Positions 18,273-26,932 of a stretch of DNA of 64,000 nucleotides are shown here, one piece after another. The stretch lies in contig NZ_PGCP01000050.1 in assembly GCF_002812985.1 (NCBI RefSeq), positions 1 through 64,000 on the forward strand, read 5' to 3'. The notes under the pieces were generated by a model. It ran no database searches, was not told the origin of the DNA, and saw nothing but the letters and a program-made list of their open reading frames with translations. The position numbers and the translations under genes were made by a program. Position 1 is the first letter of the stretch. Every line of letters begins with the position of its first letter. This stretch comes from Aeromonas lusitana (lineage in GTDB: Bacteria > Pseudomonadota > Gammaproteobacteria > Enterobacterales > Aeromonadaceae).

Positions 18273-18361
18273 CTGGATTGGGACTCCGACATGTGACAGA
18301 AGCAAACGGGTTTATCTCCAGGCACCATCCAGGCACCGCGGCTTAACTGAATGTCTCTCAT
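18269..18361 (-). pseudogene. 30-codon frame with a duplicated, decayed HypE start between hypD and hypE
   Basis: The frame starts with MRDIQLSRGA, clearly related to the HypE start MREIQLSHGG, and the DNA is similar over about 28 bases at an offset of 89 bases. Its ATG overlaps the hypD stop (ATGA) and its TGA overlaps the hypE ATG (ATGA). It therefore preserves a chain of translational coupling. The rest has no recognised motif apart from CFCH. Whether a peptide is made is unknown. Confidence 0.7.
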
Positions 18362-19476
18362 GCTGACTGGATCCCCATATAGCGGTAGTAGGCGTTGCAG
18401 GCCCCCTCCGAGCTCACCATGCAACTGCCCATAGGCTGGGTCGGGGTGCAGCCCCGGCCAAAGACCTTGCACTGGCTCGGCTTGGCGAGCCCGCGCAGGA
18501 TATCCGCGCACTGGCAAGCCTTGTGATCGTCGATGGGGGTCTGACTGAGGGCAAAGTGACGCTCCGCATCGCGCTCTGCAAAGGCGTCCCTCAGGCGCAG
18601 GGCTGAGGCGTTGATGTCGCCGAGCCCGCGCCAGCGAAAGTGCTCTCGGGTCTCAAAATATTGGTCGACCAGTCGCTGGGCCGCGCGGTTGCCGCTGGCT
18701 GTCACGGCGCGGCTGTATTGAACTTCCAGCGCGCAGCGCCCCTCCACCTTCTGGCGTACCATCATCAGGAGCGCCTCCATCACGTCCACCGGCTCGAAGC
18801 CGCTCACCACTACGGGCACCCGGTAGCGCTCGACGATCGGCAGATAGATGTCGGCCCCTGTGATGACGCTAACGTGGGAGGGGCCGATAAAGGCGTTGAC
18901 CTTGGCGACCCCGTCGGCCATCACGGCGTGAATGGCGGGGGGCACCAGCACATGGTTGATATGAAACAGTAAATTGTTTACCCCGGTTGCGTCGGCGGCC
19001 GCCAGCAGCGCCGCTGTCATGGGGGTGGATGTCTCGAACCCGATGGCGAAGAACACAACTGTCTTATCGGGGTTCTCCTTCGCGATGCACAGGGCATCGA
19101 GGGGGTCATAGACGGGGCGAATGTCGCTGCCTTTGGCCCGCTGCTGGGCCAAGGATCCCTTGGAGCCCGGCACCCGTATCATGTCTCCCAGGGTCACCAG
19201 GATGACGTTCGGCTCTCTAGCCAGCTCCATGGCCTGATCGATGCGTTCTTTGGGCATCACGCAGACCGGGCAGCCGGGGCCGTGAACGAATTCGATGCTG
19301 TCCGGCAGCAGCTGGGGCAGGCCGTACTTCATGATGGTGTGGGTATGACCGCCGCACACCTCCATCACCCGCAGGGGCTCAGGAAGCTCCTTGGCCAGTG
19401 CGTGGATTTGGGCGGCGAGGGCGCGGATCACTTGGGGCTCACGAAAACCCTGAAACAGATCGCTCAGGCGCAGCAT
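18358..19476 (-). CDS. hypD: Hydrogenase maturation protein HypD
   Basis: A 372-residue Fe-S scaffold for assembly of the Fe(CN)2CO group. It carries the conserved CGGHTH, GPGCPVC and GFETSTPMTA motifs and the C-terminal cysteine set, including CQCADILRG, CKVFGRGC and GSCMVSSEGAC, that ligate its [4Fe-4S] cluster. Its start overlaps the end of hypC by 13 bases, consistent with the HypC-HypD complex. Its stop overlaps the small duplicated frame described above. Confidence 0.96.
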   Translation of the reverse strand: MLRLSDLFQGFREPQVIRALAAQIHALAKELPEPLRVMEVCGGHTHTIMKYGLPQLLPDSIEFVHGPGCPVCVMPKERIDQAMELAREPNVILVTLGDMIRVPGSKGSLAQQRAKGSDIRPVYDPLDALCIAKENPDKTVVFFAIGFETSTPMTAALLAAADATGVNNLLFHINHVLVPPAIHAVMADGVAKVNAFIGPSHVSVITGADIYLPIVERYRVPVVVSGFEPVDVMEALLMMVRQKVEGRCALEVQYSRAVTASGNRAAQRLVDQYFETREHFRWRGLGDINASALRLRDAFAERDAERHFALSQTPIDDHKACQCADILRGLAKPSQCKVFGRGCTPTQPMGSCMVSSEGACNAYYRYMGIQSA

Positions 19477-19721
19477 GGCAAGATGTCCTGCTCAGGCATC
19501 AGGGCCACCATCTGACGGAAGCTCTCCAGGCTTGCCTGGGCTTCTTCTTCGTCAATCTTGCTCATCACGAAGCCGATGTGGAGCAGCACATAGTCCCCCA
19601 GGGCCAGGGGATCTTCGAGCAGCATGCAGCTGACCCGGCGTTGCACCCCCAGGGTATCGACGGTGACGCAGTTATCTTCGGGGTGCAGTTGCACCACCTG
19701 GGAGGGAATGGAAAGGCACAT
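19464..19721 (-). CDS. hypC: Hydrogenase maturation chaperone HypC
   Basis: The ATG at 19721 gives MCLSIPSQV, where Cys2 is the iron-binding residue of the HypC/HybG family; the upstream extension in the same frame is rejected. The 85-residue OB-fold protein carries iron with HypD and then escorts the large subunit precursor. The start is 1 base after the hypF stop. It is the only HypC-type protein in the window, so it probably serves both HybC and HycE. Confidence 0.95.
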   Translation of the reverse strand: MCLSIPSQVVQLHPEDNCVTVDTLGVQRRVSCMLLEDPLALGDYVLLHIGFVMSKIDEEEAQASLESFRQMVALMPEQDILPCCA

Positions 19722-19722
19722 A

Positions 19723-22128
19723 TCAGGACTCCGACACGGCGGGCAGGGCGGCCGGCCCTGGCTCCGCAAGATGATGGATGGCAAACCAGAGCTGGCCAGC
19801 GGCTATGCCGCCGTCGTTGAGCGGCAAGATCTCGCTGGTCAAGACTTCGCGCCCGGCGCTCTCGAGGCGGGGGATGAGCTGGTCCATCAGCACGCGGTTC
19901 TGGAAGACGCCGCCCCCCAGTACCACCGGGTAGGCGGGGAAGCGCTCGGCAAGGGTGGCGATAAGCTCAACGATGGCGCGGATAAAACCGGCGGCCAAGC
20001 TGGCTGTATCTACCTTATGGCGCTGCCTGAGCAGCTCGGCAAGCAGCGGCGCCCAGTCGATCAGCAGGGGGCCGCCGGCCGGCTCGGTCAGCGAGAATGT
20101 GAGCGGCCAGGGCTCGGCATCCGGGGCGAGTCGCAGGGCCGCCGCGTCCAGCAAGAGCCCCGCCTCGCCCTCGTAATCGGGCTCGTCGACAAGGCCCAAG
20201 AGGGCGGCCACGGCATCGAACAGCCGACCCATGGAGCTGGTATGGGGGGCGTTGCGACCCAGGCGCCACAGCTGGTGCAGGTTATTGAGCCGCTCTACGG
20301 GCATTTGGCTTATCACGGGAAGATCGAGGGCGCTGATCTCATCGGGAGTATGGGATTCAAACAGCAGGCCTAGCAGCTGGCGCACCGGCTCGCGGATGGC
20401 GGCCTCGCCCCCGATCAGCCGAAATGGCTTGAGGTGCGCCACTCGCTCGAAGCCCTTTATGTCGGCGATCAGCAACTCGCCGCCCCAGAGGGTGCCGTCA
20501 TCCCCGAGGCCGGTGCCGTCGAAGGCAACACCCAGCACTGGCCCCCTGATGTCATGCTCGGCCATCACTCCCAGCAGATGGGCATGGTGGTGCTGCACCT
20601 CGAGGTGGCTCGCCCCCTCTGTGGCGCAGTAGTCTTTGGCCCACTGATGGCTGAGATAGCCGGGATGGCGGTCCGACACAAGCGTCTTGGGCTTGAGGTC
20701 GTAGAGGCCACAGAAAGTGTCGAGCGTCTGCTCGAAGTGCTGCTGCATCGGCAGGCTGTGCAGGTCCCCGATATAGGGGCTGTAGATCCGCTGGCGACCG
20801 AAGGCGAGCGCCAGTTGATTCTTCTGTTGGGCGCCCACCGCCAGCACGGGTTGCCCGATCGCTGTTTTCAGACTGGGGGTACAGGGGGCATAACCCCGGG
20901 CGAGGCGCAGGGTCTGGCGCCGCCCGCCCGCCCACTGCACCAGGCTGTCATCGCAGGGATGCAAGATGGGGCGATCGTGATCCAGGATGCCGTCTATCTC
21001 GGCGCCAAGCTCGGCAATTACGGCCTCGCACTCAATCAGAATGGGGCTGCCACGGGCATTGGCGCTGGTGGCGACCAGGGGGATGGCACAGGACTCCAGC
21101 AGCAGTTGATGGAGCGGGGTGTAGGGCAGCATGACGCCGAGATAGGGGATGCCGGGGGCTATCCCTTCGGCGAGGGGGATCGTACCAGGATCGGCTGCCC
21201 GCTTGCGCAGCAGGGTGATGGGGCGTGGCTGGGAGCGCAGCAGGGCCCACTCGGCCTCGCCGCCCTCCACATGCAACTTAGCTTCGTCGAGGGATCCCAT
21301 CATCACCGCCAGAGGCTTGCGGGCTCGCCGCTTGAGCACGCGCAGTCGGGCAACCGCCGATTCATTTCGGGCGTCGCACATCAGGTGATAACCCCCCATT
21401 CCCTTGACCGCGATAAGCGCCCCTTCCTGCAGGGCACTGGCGGCCTGTTGCAATGCCGCGTCTCGGTTGGCCAACCCCTGACCTTCGCCATTGCGCCAGG
21501 TCAACTGAGGCCCGCAATCCGGGCAGCTTACCGGCTGGGCGTGGTAACGCCGATCCAGCGGGTCCTCATAGGCGCGAGCGCAGTTCGGGCACATGGTGAA
21601 ACCCGCCATGGCGGTGTGGGGCCTGTCGTAGGGGAGGCGGCGGATAATGCTGTAGCGTGGGCCGCAGTGGGTGCAGTTGGTGAAGGGGTAGCGGTGGTGG
21701 CGATCCGCCGGGTTGGTTATGTCCCGGGCGCAGGCCTCGCACATCCCCTGATCCGGTGAGATGGCGACCGTGGCCGCGCTCTGCTGCTGGCTGGCCCTGA
21801 TATGAAAGGTGCCGTCAAAGTCGGGGTCGTCATCAAGGGGGAGTTCCCGCGCACCAAAGCTATCGATACGGCTCAGCGGTGGAGCCAGTTCCCGTAGCTC
21901 GTGGGTAAAGTCTGCCAACTGGGCCGGGCTGCCTTGCACCCCTATGGTGACGCCGTTGGCATCGTTGAGCACATAGCCGGTGAGGCGATGGGAGAGCGCC
22001 AGGCCATAGACGAAGGGGCGAAAGCCGACCCCCTGCACTATGCCATCGAGGTGAAGCTCGCGGCGCAGCGAGGCAGGCTCAGGGGTAGTTGGTGATGAGT
22101 GAGTCATTGGGGCCGCTTGTGCTGTCAT
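19723..22128 (-). CDS. hypF: Carbamoyltransferase HypF
   Basis: The ATG at 22128 overlaps the selB stop (ATGA) and is chosen over an in-frame start within selB; MTHSSPTTPE at 22107 is an alternative. The 801-residue protein has an acylphosphatase-like domain (GIVQGVGFRPFVYGLA), two zinc-finger-like regions with CEAC...CTHC and CPNC...CPDC, a YrdC-like domain (AVKGMGGYHLMCDA) and a Kae1-like carbamoyltransferase domain with QHHHAHL. It makes the thiocarbamate on HypE from carbamoyl phosphate, the source of the cyanide ligands. Placement directly behind selB is unusual. Confidence 0.95.
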   Translation of the reverse strand: MTAQAAPMTHSSPTTPEPASLRRELHLDGIVQGVGFRPFVYGLALSHRLTGYVLNDANGVTIGVQGSPAQLADFTHELRELAPPLSRIDSFGARELPLDDDPDFDGTFHIRASQQQSAATVAISPDQGMCEACARDITNPADRHHRYPFTNCTHCGPRYSIIRRLPYDRPHTAMAGFTMCPNCARAYEDPLDRRYHAQPVSCPDCGPQLTWRNGEGQGLANRDAALQQAASALQEGALIAVKGMGGYHLMCDARNESAVARLRVLKRRARKPLAVMMGSLDEAKLHVEGGEAEWALLRSQPRPITLLRKRAADPGTIPLAEGIAPGIPYLGVMLPYTPLHQLLLESCAIPLVATSANARGSPILIECEAVIAELGAEIDGILDHDRPILHPCDDSLVQWAGGRRQTLRLARGYAPCTPSLKTAIGQPVLAVGAQQKNQLALAFGRQRIYSPYIGDLHSLPMQQHFEQTLDTFCGLYDLKPKTLVSDRHPGYLSHQWAKDYCATEGASHLEVQHHHAHLLGVMAEHDIRGPVLGVAFDGTGLGDDGTLWGGELLIADIKGFERVAHLKPFRLIGGEAAIREPVRQLLGLLFESHTPDEISALDLPVISQMPVERLNNLHQLWRLGRNAPHTSSMGRLFDAVAALLGLVDEPDYEGEAGLLLDAAALRLAPDAEPWPLTFSLTEPAGGPLLIDWAPLLAELLRQRHKVDTASLAAGFIRAIVELIATLAERFPAYPVVLGGGVFQNRVLMDQLIPRLESAGREVLTSEILPLNDGGIAAGQLWFAIHHLAEPGPAALPAVSES

Positions 22129-24068
22129 ACCACCTCGCCCTCTGCGAACTGTCTGTCTGCCAGCTGCGCGCAAGGGGGCAGGCGTAGCACCCGCCGGTCG
22201 TTCTCTTCGCGCCGCAGCCAACCGTCCATCTCCATGCGTAGACAAAACGGAATGGCGTATTTGCGCGACAGCCCGGTGATGGCCTTGAATGCACTCATGT
22301 CGATCAGATCCCCCACCCGCTGGCTTGCCAGCACGGCCTGTACCATATGGTCATAGAGTTCGGCATCGTAGTAGATGGGCCCTTCCAGCTGTACCAGATA
22401 GGTGAGCCGCGCCAGGTTGCGCAGCTGCTTTTGCAGCGCGCCTTTTTGCCGCAACCCCTGAGGCAGGGTGAGCTGGAGCACAGGGTCTATGGCCACGCCG
22501 CCGGGGCCCAGTTTACCGGGCTCATATCCCTCCTTGCCTTGATCTCGCACCAGTTTGAGTACCAGGCGCGCCTCTTCTCCCAGCTCATCTTCCGACTCGC
22601 CGTTGCCAAGCTGCCACTTCTCGTGGTGCAGGCGGATCTGCTGCTCTTCTTTGAGTCGCAACAGCAAGCATTGGGTGAGGGCCAGCGGGATACGCAGCTT
22701 GTCGGCCAGCTCGGCGGCGCTCATCGGCTGCTGCGTTAGCGCGGTCAGCAGCGCGGCGCGGGTATCCATGAGCCAAGCGGAGTTCAGGAGCCAGTCCCCA
22801 TCCTGCACTGTGCCGGAGGGCGGCTCGGTAAAGTGGCTGGCGAGGGCATAGCCATCGAGCCCCAGCTGCAGGGTGGCGGGATTGACGCCAGCGAGATCGC
22901 CCGGCAACTCGCACAGCAGGGTGTGCAGTGCCTTGCGTCTGGCGGGATGAATGTCGCCGCACCAGAGGATGCGGGCGCCGTGCAACAGTTCGCTGCTGCC
23001 GTGGCGAATGATGGCCAGCGGCTGGCCGAAGAAGCAGGGAACGGGGCTGGCAAAGATAAGCCTGGCCAGTCGGGTCTCCTTGATGGGCATCTCTTTTATC
23101 GACGCCTCTTTAATCGGCACCTCTTTGATCGGTACAAAGCGGGCCCGGCCGTGCCAGCTGCCGAGCGCCACCTCCACCTCCTGGTTGCGAAGGGAGTGGC
23201 TGCTTAGCATCTGGCCGCTGGGTTCCAGCCGCACGATCAGGTGGGTTGCCGCCTGACACGCGCCCTGGCTATGGCTGAGGCAGTGACCGCGGGCCACCTC
23301 CTTGTGGGGCACTTTTTTAAGGCCCACCGCCACCCGGCAGACGGCGCCAATCTCATCGACGCTGTGGTGATAGGCCTGCAGGGAACGTATCTGTACCTCA
23401 CGGCCGGCGGGGTAGAGCCGCAGCTTGTCTCCCACCTTGAGTTGCCCCCGTTGTAGGGTGCCGGTAAGCACAGTGCCTGTACCGCTGGCGGTGAAGACCC
23501 TGTCCACATAGAGGCGGGGGGCCTGCTGCTCGCGGGCGGCTTGCCCGTCTGCCACATCCGCCAGCTGGTGGACGATGGCGGCGTGCAGGACTTCGATATT
23601 CTCGCCACTCTTGGCGCTGACGCAGACGATGTCCGGCACCATGCCGCTCTCGTCCATCACCCGCTCCAGCAGGGCTTCTTCCAGCAGCGCCAGTTCATCA
23701 GTGCTCACCAGATCGCACTTGTTGATGCAGACCAGCAGGCGCGGCACCCCCATGGCTTTGAGCAGGCGCAGGTGATCGCCGGTCATGGGCATCCAGCCCT
23801 CGTCGGCGGCGATGACCAGCAGCACCAGATCCAGGCTCCAGAGCCCGGCCACCATGTTGCGCACATAGCGCTCGTGGCCGGGCACGTCGATGACCCCTAT
23901 GGTGTTGCCCTGTCCGTCGTCGAAGTGGGCGAAGCCGAGATCCTGGGTCATACCGATGGCCTGCTCGTGGGCGCGGGCGGTGATGATGCCGGTGAGGGCC
24001 TGGATCAGCAGGGTCTTACCGTGATCCACGTGGCCAGCGAGGCCGATGACGGCGCGATAGGGGCTCAT
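22125..24068 (-). CDS. selB: Selenocysteine-specific elongation factor SelB
   Basis: A 647-residue translation factor. The G domain has GLAGHVDHGKT, DVPGHERYVRNM and NKCD; domains 2 and 3 follow, then the winged-helix C-terminal part that binds the SECIS hairpin. It delivers Sec-tRNA to UGA, here needed for FdhF at 39.7 kb. The linker after domain 3 contains four tandem five-residue units of the type (V/A/M)(P/S)IKE encoded by 15-bp repeats. It lies 4 bases after selA and is translationally coupled to hypF. Confidence 0.95.
   Translation of the reverse strand: MSPYRAVIGLAGHVDHGKTLLIQALTGIITARAHEQAIGMTQDLGFAHFDDGQGNTIGVIDVPGHERYVRNMVAGLWSLDLVLLVIAADEGWMPMTGDHLRLLKAMGVPRLLVCINKCDLVSTDELALLEEALLERVMDESGMVPDIVCVSAKSGENIEVLHAAIVHQLADVADGQAAREQQAPRLYVDRVFTASGTGTVLTGTLQRGQLKVGDKLRLYPAGREVQIRSLQAYHHSVDEIGAVCRVAVGLKKVPHKEVARGHCLSHSQGACQAATHLIVRLEPSGQMLSSHSLRNQEVEVALGSWHGRARFVPIKEVPIKEASIKEMPIKETRLARLIFASPVPCFFGQPLAIIRHGSSELLHGARILWCGDIHPARRKALHTLLCELPGDLAGVNPATLQLGLDGYALASHFTEPPSGTVQDGDWLLNSAWLMDTRAALLTALTQQPMSAAELADKLRIPLALTQCLLLRLKEEQQIRLHHEKWQLGNGESEDELGEEARLVLKLVRDQGKEGYEPGKLGPGGVAIDPVLQLTLPQGLRQKGALQKQLRNLARLTYLVQLEGPIYYDAELYDHMVQAVLASQRVGDLIDMSAFKAITGLSRKYAIPFCLRMEMDGWLRREENDRRVLRLPPCAQLADRQFAEGEVV
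23076..23135 (-). repeat. Four tandem 15-bp units in selB (IKE repeats)
   Basis: Four adjacent 15-bp units with the plus-strand form CTCTTTNATCGGNAC, coding for VPIKE, VPIKE, ASIKE and MPIKE on the minus strand. They form an in-frame minisatellite inside the selB coding region. Confidence 0.88.
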
Positions 24069-24072
24069 GGGA

Positions 24073-25533
24073 TCAGAGTGCCTCCCTCGAGATGCTCAAG
24101 GGATGGCCTGCCTGGGGTATTTCTATGGTTTTTTCTATGTCTTTTTCTGGTTTCAGTAGCGTTTTTAACTGTGAAATCAGCACATCCATATCGTCTTCCA
24201 GCAGTGAGGCCATGTTAAGCAGCACCTGCTGCTGGCGCACAGTCGCTATCACAGGCACCGGCAGTTCCCGCAGGGCGTCGAGCAGTTGCTGGGCGGGGCG
24301 AGAGTCAAGGCAGGCCAGCGCCGGGGCGGGGTAGAACTCGTCCGGCAGGGTGCCGCCGCCGACCACCAACTGGGCTGGCACCTGCACGAAGCAGTCGGGG
24401 AGGGCGGCCATCAGTCGCTCGGCCCTCCCTTGCATGGCGGCAGGGTTGGAGAGGGTGCGCTGGGCGATGCCGTCGCCTGCCGGGGACTTGTTGAGCTTGT
24501 GAATGAGCAGGCGTTCGAGCAAGGCGTAGACGATACGGCTCGGGCGGAAGGTACGCATCATGGGGTGTTTTTCGAGCCGCTTGATGAGATCGGCCCGGCC
24601 GCCGATGATGCCGCACTGGGGGCCCCCCAGCAGCTTGTCGCCTGAGTAACAGACCAAGTCTGCCCCCGCCTTGAGGTACTGGCGTACCGAGGTCTCATCC
24701 GGTGCGAAAGTCTCTGTGGTGAGGCCCGAACCCTGATCCACCGCCAGCACTATGTGATCCGGCAGGGCGCGAGCGACCTCGCCGATATCGGGGGATTCGG
24801 TGAAGCCGCGAATGGCGAAGTTCGATCTGTGCACCATCAGCACCAGGGCCGTCTGCTCTGTGATGGCATCGAGGTAATCCTTGGCCGTGGTGATGTTGGT
24901 GGTGCCCACCTCCACCAGGGTGGCGCCAGAGAGCGCCAGAATGTCCGGGATGCGAAAGCCGCCGCCAATCTGGATCTGCTCGCCGCGCGACACGATCACC
25001 TCACGCCCCTTGGCCATCTCTTGCAGCAGCAGGAAGAGGGAGGCGGCGTTGTTGTTCACCACCAGGGAGTCTTCGGCCTGGGTCAGGCTGGTGAGCAGGG
25101 GGGAGATCAGCCCCTTGCGGCCGCCTCGCTTGCCGGTGGCGAGATCCAGCTCCAGGTTGTTGTAACCCGTGTTGAGCTCGCGCACCTCGTCCCACAGCTC
25201 GGCATTGAGCGGTGAGCGCCCCAAATTGGTATGAACGAGCGTGCCAGTGGCGTTGATAAGCCGGGTCTGGCGCTGACGCACCAGGCGCTGGCAGCGGGCG
25301 ATTATCTGCGCCTCCAGGCAGGTCTGGTCTATGCCTGTTGTGCGAAAGCCTTCGCTCTGGCGCAGCTCGCTTAAGGTCTCGCGTACTACCTGGGTCACCA
25401 GGGGGCGGCTTAAGGAGTCGATATAGGGCGCGAGAAAGGCTTGTTGCAGCAACAGTTCCACCTGGGGCAGGCGAAAATTGGGCTGGGTGCTTGGCTGATG
25501 GTCGGTGGCTGATGCTTGAGACTGGTTCGGCAT
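24073..25533 (-). CDS. selA: L-seryl-tRNA(Sec) selenium transferase SelA
   Basis: The ATG at 25533 (MPNQSQ) is chosen; an in-frame ATG 11 codons upstream is possible. The 486-residue PLP enzyme converts Ser-tRNA(Sec) to Sec-tRNA(Sec). It has the family features INATGTLVHTNLGRSPL, NNAASLFLLL and the PLP lysine in YSGDKLLGGPQCG. It is followed 4 bases later by selB, and the tRNA gene selC lies 200 bases upstream on the same strand, so all three cis components of selenocysteine insertion are together. Confidence 0.95.
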   Translation of the reverse strand: MPNQSQASATDHQPSTQPNFRLPQVELLLQQAFLAPYIDSLSRPLVTQVVRETLSELRQSEGFRTTGIDQTCLEAQIIARCQRLVRQRQTRLINATGTLVHTNLGRSPLNAELWDEVRELNTGYNNLELDLATGKRGGRKGLISPLLTSLTQAEDSLVVNNNAASLFLLLQEMAKGREVIVSRGEQIQIGGGFRIPDILALSGATLVEVGTTNITTAKDYLDAITEQTALVLMVHRSNFAIRGFTESPDIGEVARALPDHIVLAVDQGSGLTTETFAPDETSVRQYLKAGADLVCYSGDKLLGGPQCGIIGGRADLIKRLEKHPMMRTFRPSRIVYALLERLLIHKLNKSPAGDGIAQRTLSNPAAMQGRAERLMAALPDCFVQVPAQLVVGGGTLPDEFYPAPALACLDSRPAQQLLDALRELPVPVIATVRQQQVLLNMASLLEDDMDVLISQLKTLLKPEKDIEKTIEIPQAGHPLSISREAL

Positions 25534-25733
25534 GATGTTACCCGGACTGTGCTGGCGGATGCACACCGACTGGCCGATAAGATGACGACAATGGTTGGAT
25601 ATTCAGGCGCGAGGAAACAGCATCATCATTTAATAATTCGCAGATGCGACTGAATTAATCACAGGGCCAGGATAACCATCTGTCTATTTATATTGGCAAG
25701 CGGTATGAAGGCGTTCTATCCAATATAGAAAAG

Positions 25734-25825
25734 TGGCGGAAGAGGCAGGAATCGAACCTGCCAAAGCCTTCTCGGCTCACGTCGGTTTTGAAGACCGGGA
25801 GGGCCACCAGACCCCATCAACTTCC
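25734..25825 (-). tRNA. selC: tRNA-Sec (anticodon TCA)
   Basis: The 92-nt minus-strand sequence starts GGAAGTTG and ends CTTCCGCCA. It has a 6-bp D stem (GGGGTC / GGCCCT) with a short TGGT loop, anticodon loop CTTCAAA (TCA), a long variable arm (AGCC / GGCT) and a T loop TTCGATT, all typical of tRNA-Sec. The encoded CCA is present. Pairs 6 and 7 of the predicted 8-bp acceptor stem (T-T and T-C) are mismatched, which is odd. Directly upstream of selA-selB. Confidence 0.93.
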
Positions 25826-25837
25826 ACTAATGTCGCC

Positions 25838-25866
25838 ATTTTGTGGCACTTTTTTGTGACTGGCAA
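25838..25866 (-). promoter_or_regulatory. Candidate sigma-70 promoter of selC
   Basis: On the minus strand a -35-like TTGCCA (plus 25861-25866), a 17-base spacer and a -10-like CAAAAT (plus 25838-25843) would start transcription just upstream of the tRNA 5' end. The -10 matches 4 of 6. Confidence 0.5.
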
Positions 25867-26027
25867 CGTTTTTTTGGCCATAAAAACCTGTTATTTGGTC
25901 ATTTAGTCACGAATTTCCACAAGCGTTGTTTTATATCAAAAACTGCGCAATTAGCCCGAAGTTTTTATTACCGCAACGGGCCTAACTGAAATGTAGTGAG
26001 AATTATCTTTGATAGTGCGCAGGATAT

Positions 26028-26519
26028 TTATCTCGCGCTGTTTACATTATTCCACTGGGCGAATCGCTCTATTAACAGTTCTGTATCCTGAGCCGCTGCC
26101 AGATGCTGATGCAGATAATCCATGGCGCCGCTCACCATCTCTGTCATGGGGAAGGAAAACGCGACTATGGCCGGCTGCACCCCGACGAAGAGCACCTCGG
26201 GCACGAAGGTTTTCAGCTCGTCGATGAGAAAATTGAGCGGCATGTTGTGGGTCGAGAAGATAAACATCTCGGCGATGGTCTCAGGGGGGATCAGCTGGAG
26301 CGTCCCCGCCTTCTCGCCTATCTCGGCGGCATCCACCAGCAGCACCCGATCCGGTTGTAGCTCCCGCACCTTGTGCACCACGTTCTCCGGCGCGATGCCG
26401 CCATCGATGTGCAGCCAGCCGGGCAGGGGGCTCGCCTGCAACTTTTCCGCGAGATAAGGGCCGGCACCGTCGTCCCCCATCATGGCATTGCCCACGGTCA
26501 ACACGAGATTGCGGCTCAT
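26028..26519 (-). CDS. hycI: Hydrogenase 3 maturation endopeptidase HycI
   Basis: A 163-residue member of the hydrogenase-protease family. Signatures are VLTVGNAMMGDDGAGPYL, the DGGIAPEN region and STHNMPL. It cleaves the C-terminal peptide of HycE after nickel insertion. It is the last gene of the hyc operon, and its start overlaps the hycH stop. Its sequence is clearly different from HybD, which serves hydrogenase 2. Confidence 0.93.
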   Translation of the reverse strand: MSRNLVLTVGNAMMGDDGAGPYLAEKLQASPLPGWLHIDGGIAPENVVHKVRELQPDRVLLVDAAEIGEKAGTLQLIPPETIAEMFIFSTHNMPLNFLIDELKTFVPEVLFVGVQPAIVAFSFPMTEMVSGAMDYLHQHLAAAQDTELLIERFAQWNNVNSAR

Positions 26520-26932
26520 CAGCGGCTCCTTATCATCAGGTACATATGGGGATCGTTATACAGCGCGGTGAGCTGGTCCATGAAGGTGTCGGTCCAGCCC
26601 AGCTCAGACTCGCTGAGCCGCCCCTCGGCCTTGCGCAGCCGATCGAAGGCGCAGGCCAGCATGTGGCAGTGTTCCCGATAGACGGTGATCTCGCTGAAGG
26701 TGAGAAAACCCTCCATCTTGCGCCGTGCCTCGCTGCCTGCCGGCAGTTTGGCGACCCAGTTGCGGTAGCCATCTTGCGAGCAGACCAGGTCTGCCCGGAG
26801 GCAATCGACGATGCCGAGGTGGTGACCGATGGCGAGGCTGTAGTACATCACCTCTTTGGCCTCCTCGGGCACGTCGAACTGCTCATCCACGAACTTGCGG
26901 GAGAGGCGATAGAAGAAGACCTGGTCAGCCAT
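26519..26932 (-). CDS. hycH: Formate hydrogenlyase maturation protein HycH
   Basis: The ATG at 26932 gives [17 protein letters not shown]; the open frame upstream lies within hycG and is rejected. The 137-residue protein matches HycH in size, place and motifs ([21 protein letters not shown]). HycH is required for maturation of hydrogenase 3, probably for the large subunit, but its exact biochemical role is not settled. Overlaps hycG at its start. Confidence 0.9.
   Translation of the reverse strand: MADQVFFYRLSRKFVDEQFDVPEEAKEVMYYSLAIGHHLGIVDCLRADLVCSQDGYRNWVAKLPAGSEARRKMEGFLTFSEITVYREHCHMLACAFDRLRKAEGRLSESELGWTDTFMDQLTALYNDPHMYLMIRSR

Noticed and set aside
18269-18517. Longer minus-strand frame reading through the hypD end
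   Set aside because: Only the part from 18361 on resembles the HypE start; the rest is an out-of-frame shadow of hypD.
25841-25860. Sigma-54 promoter upstream of selC (TGGCAC stretch on the plus strand)
   Set aside because: No GC at the correct 10-base spacing and the orientation is away from selC.
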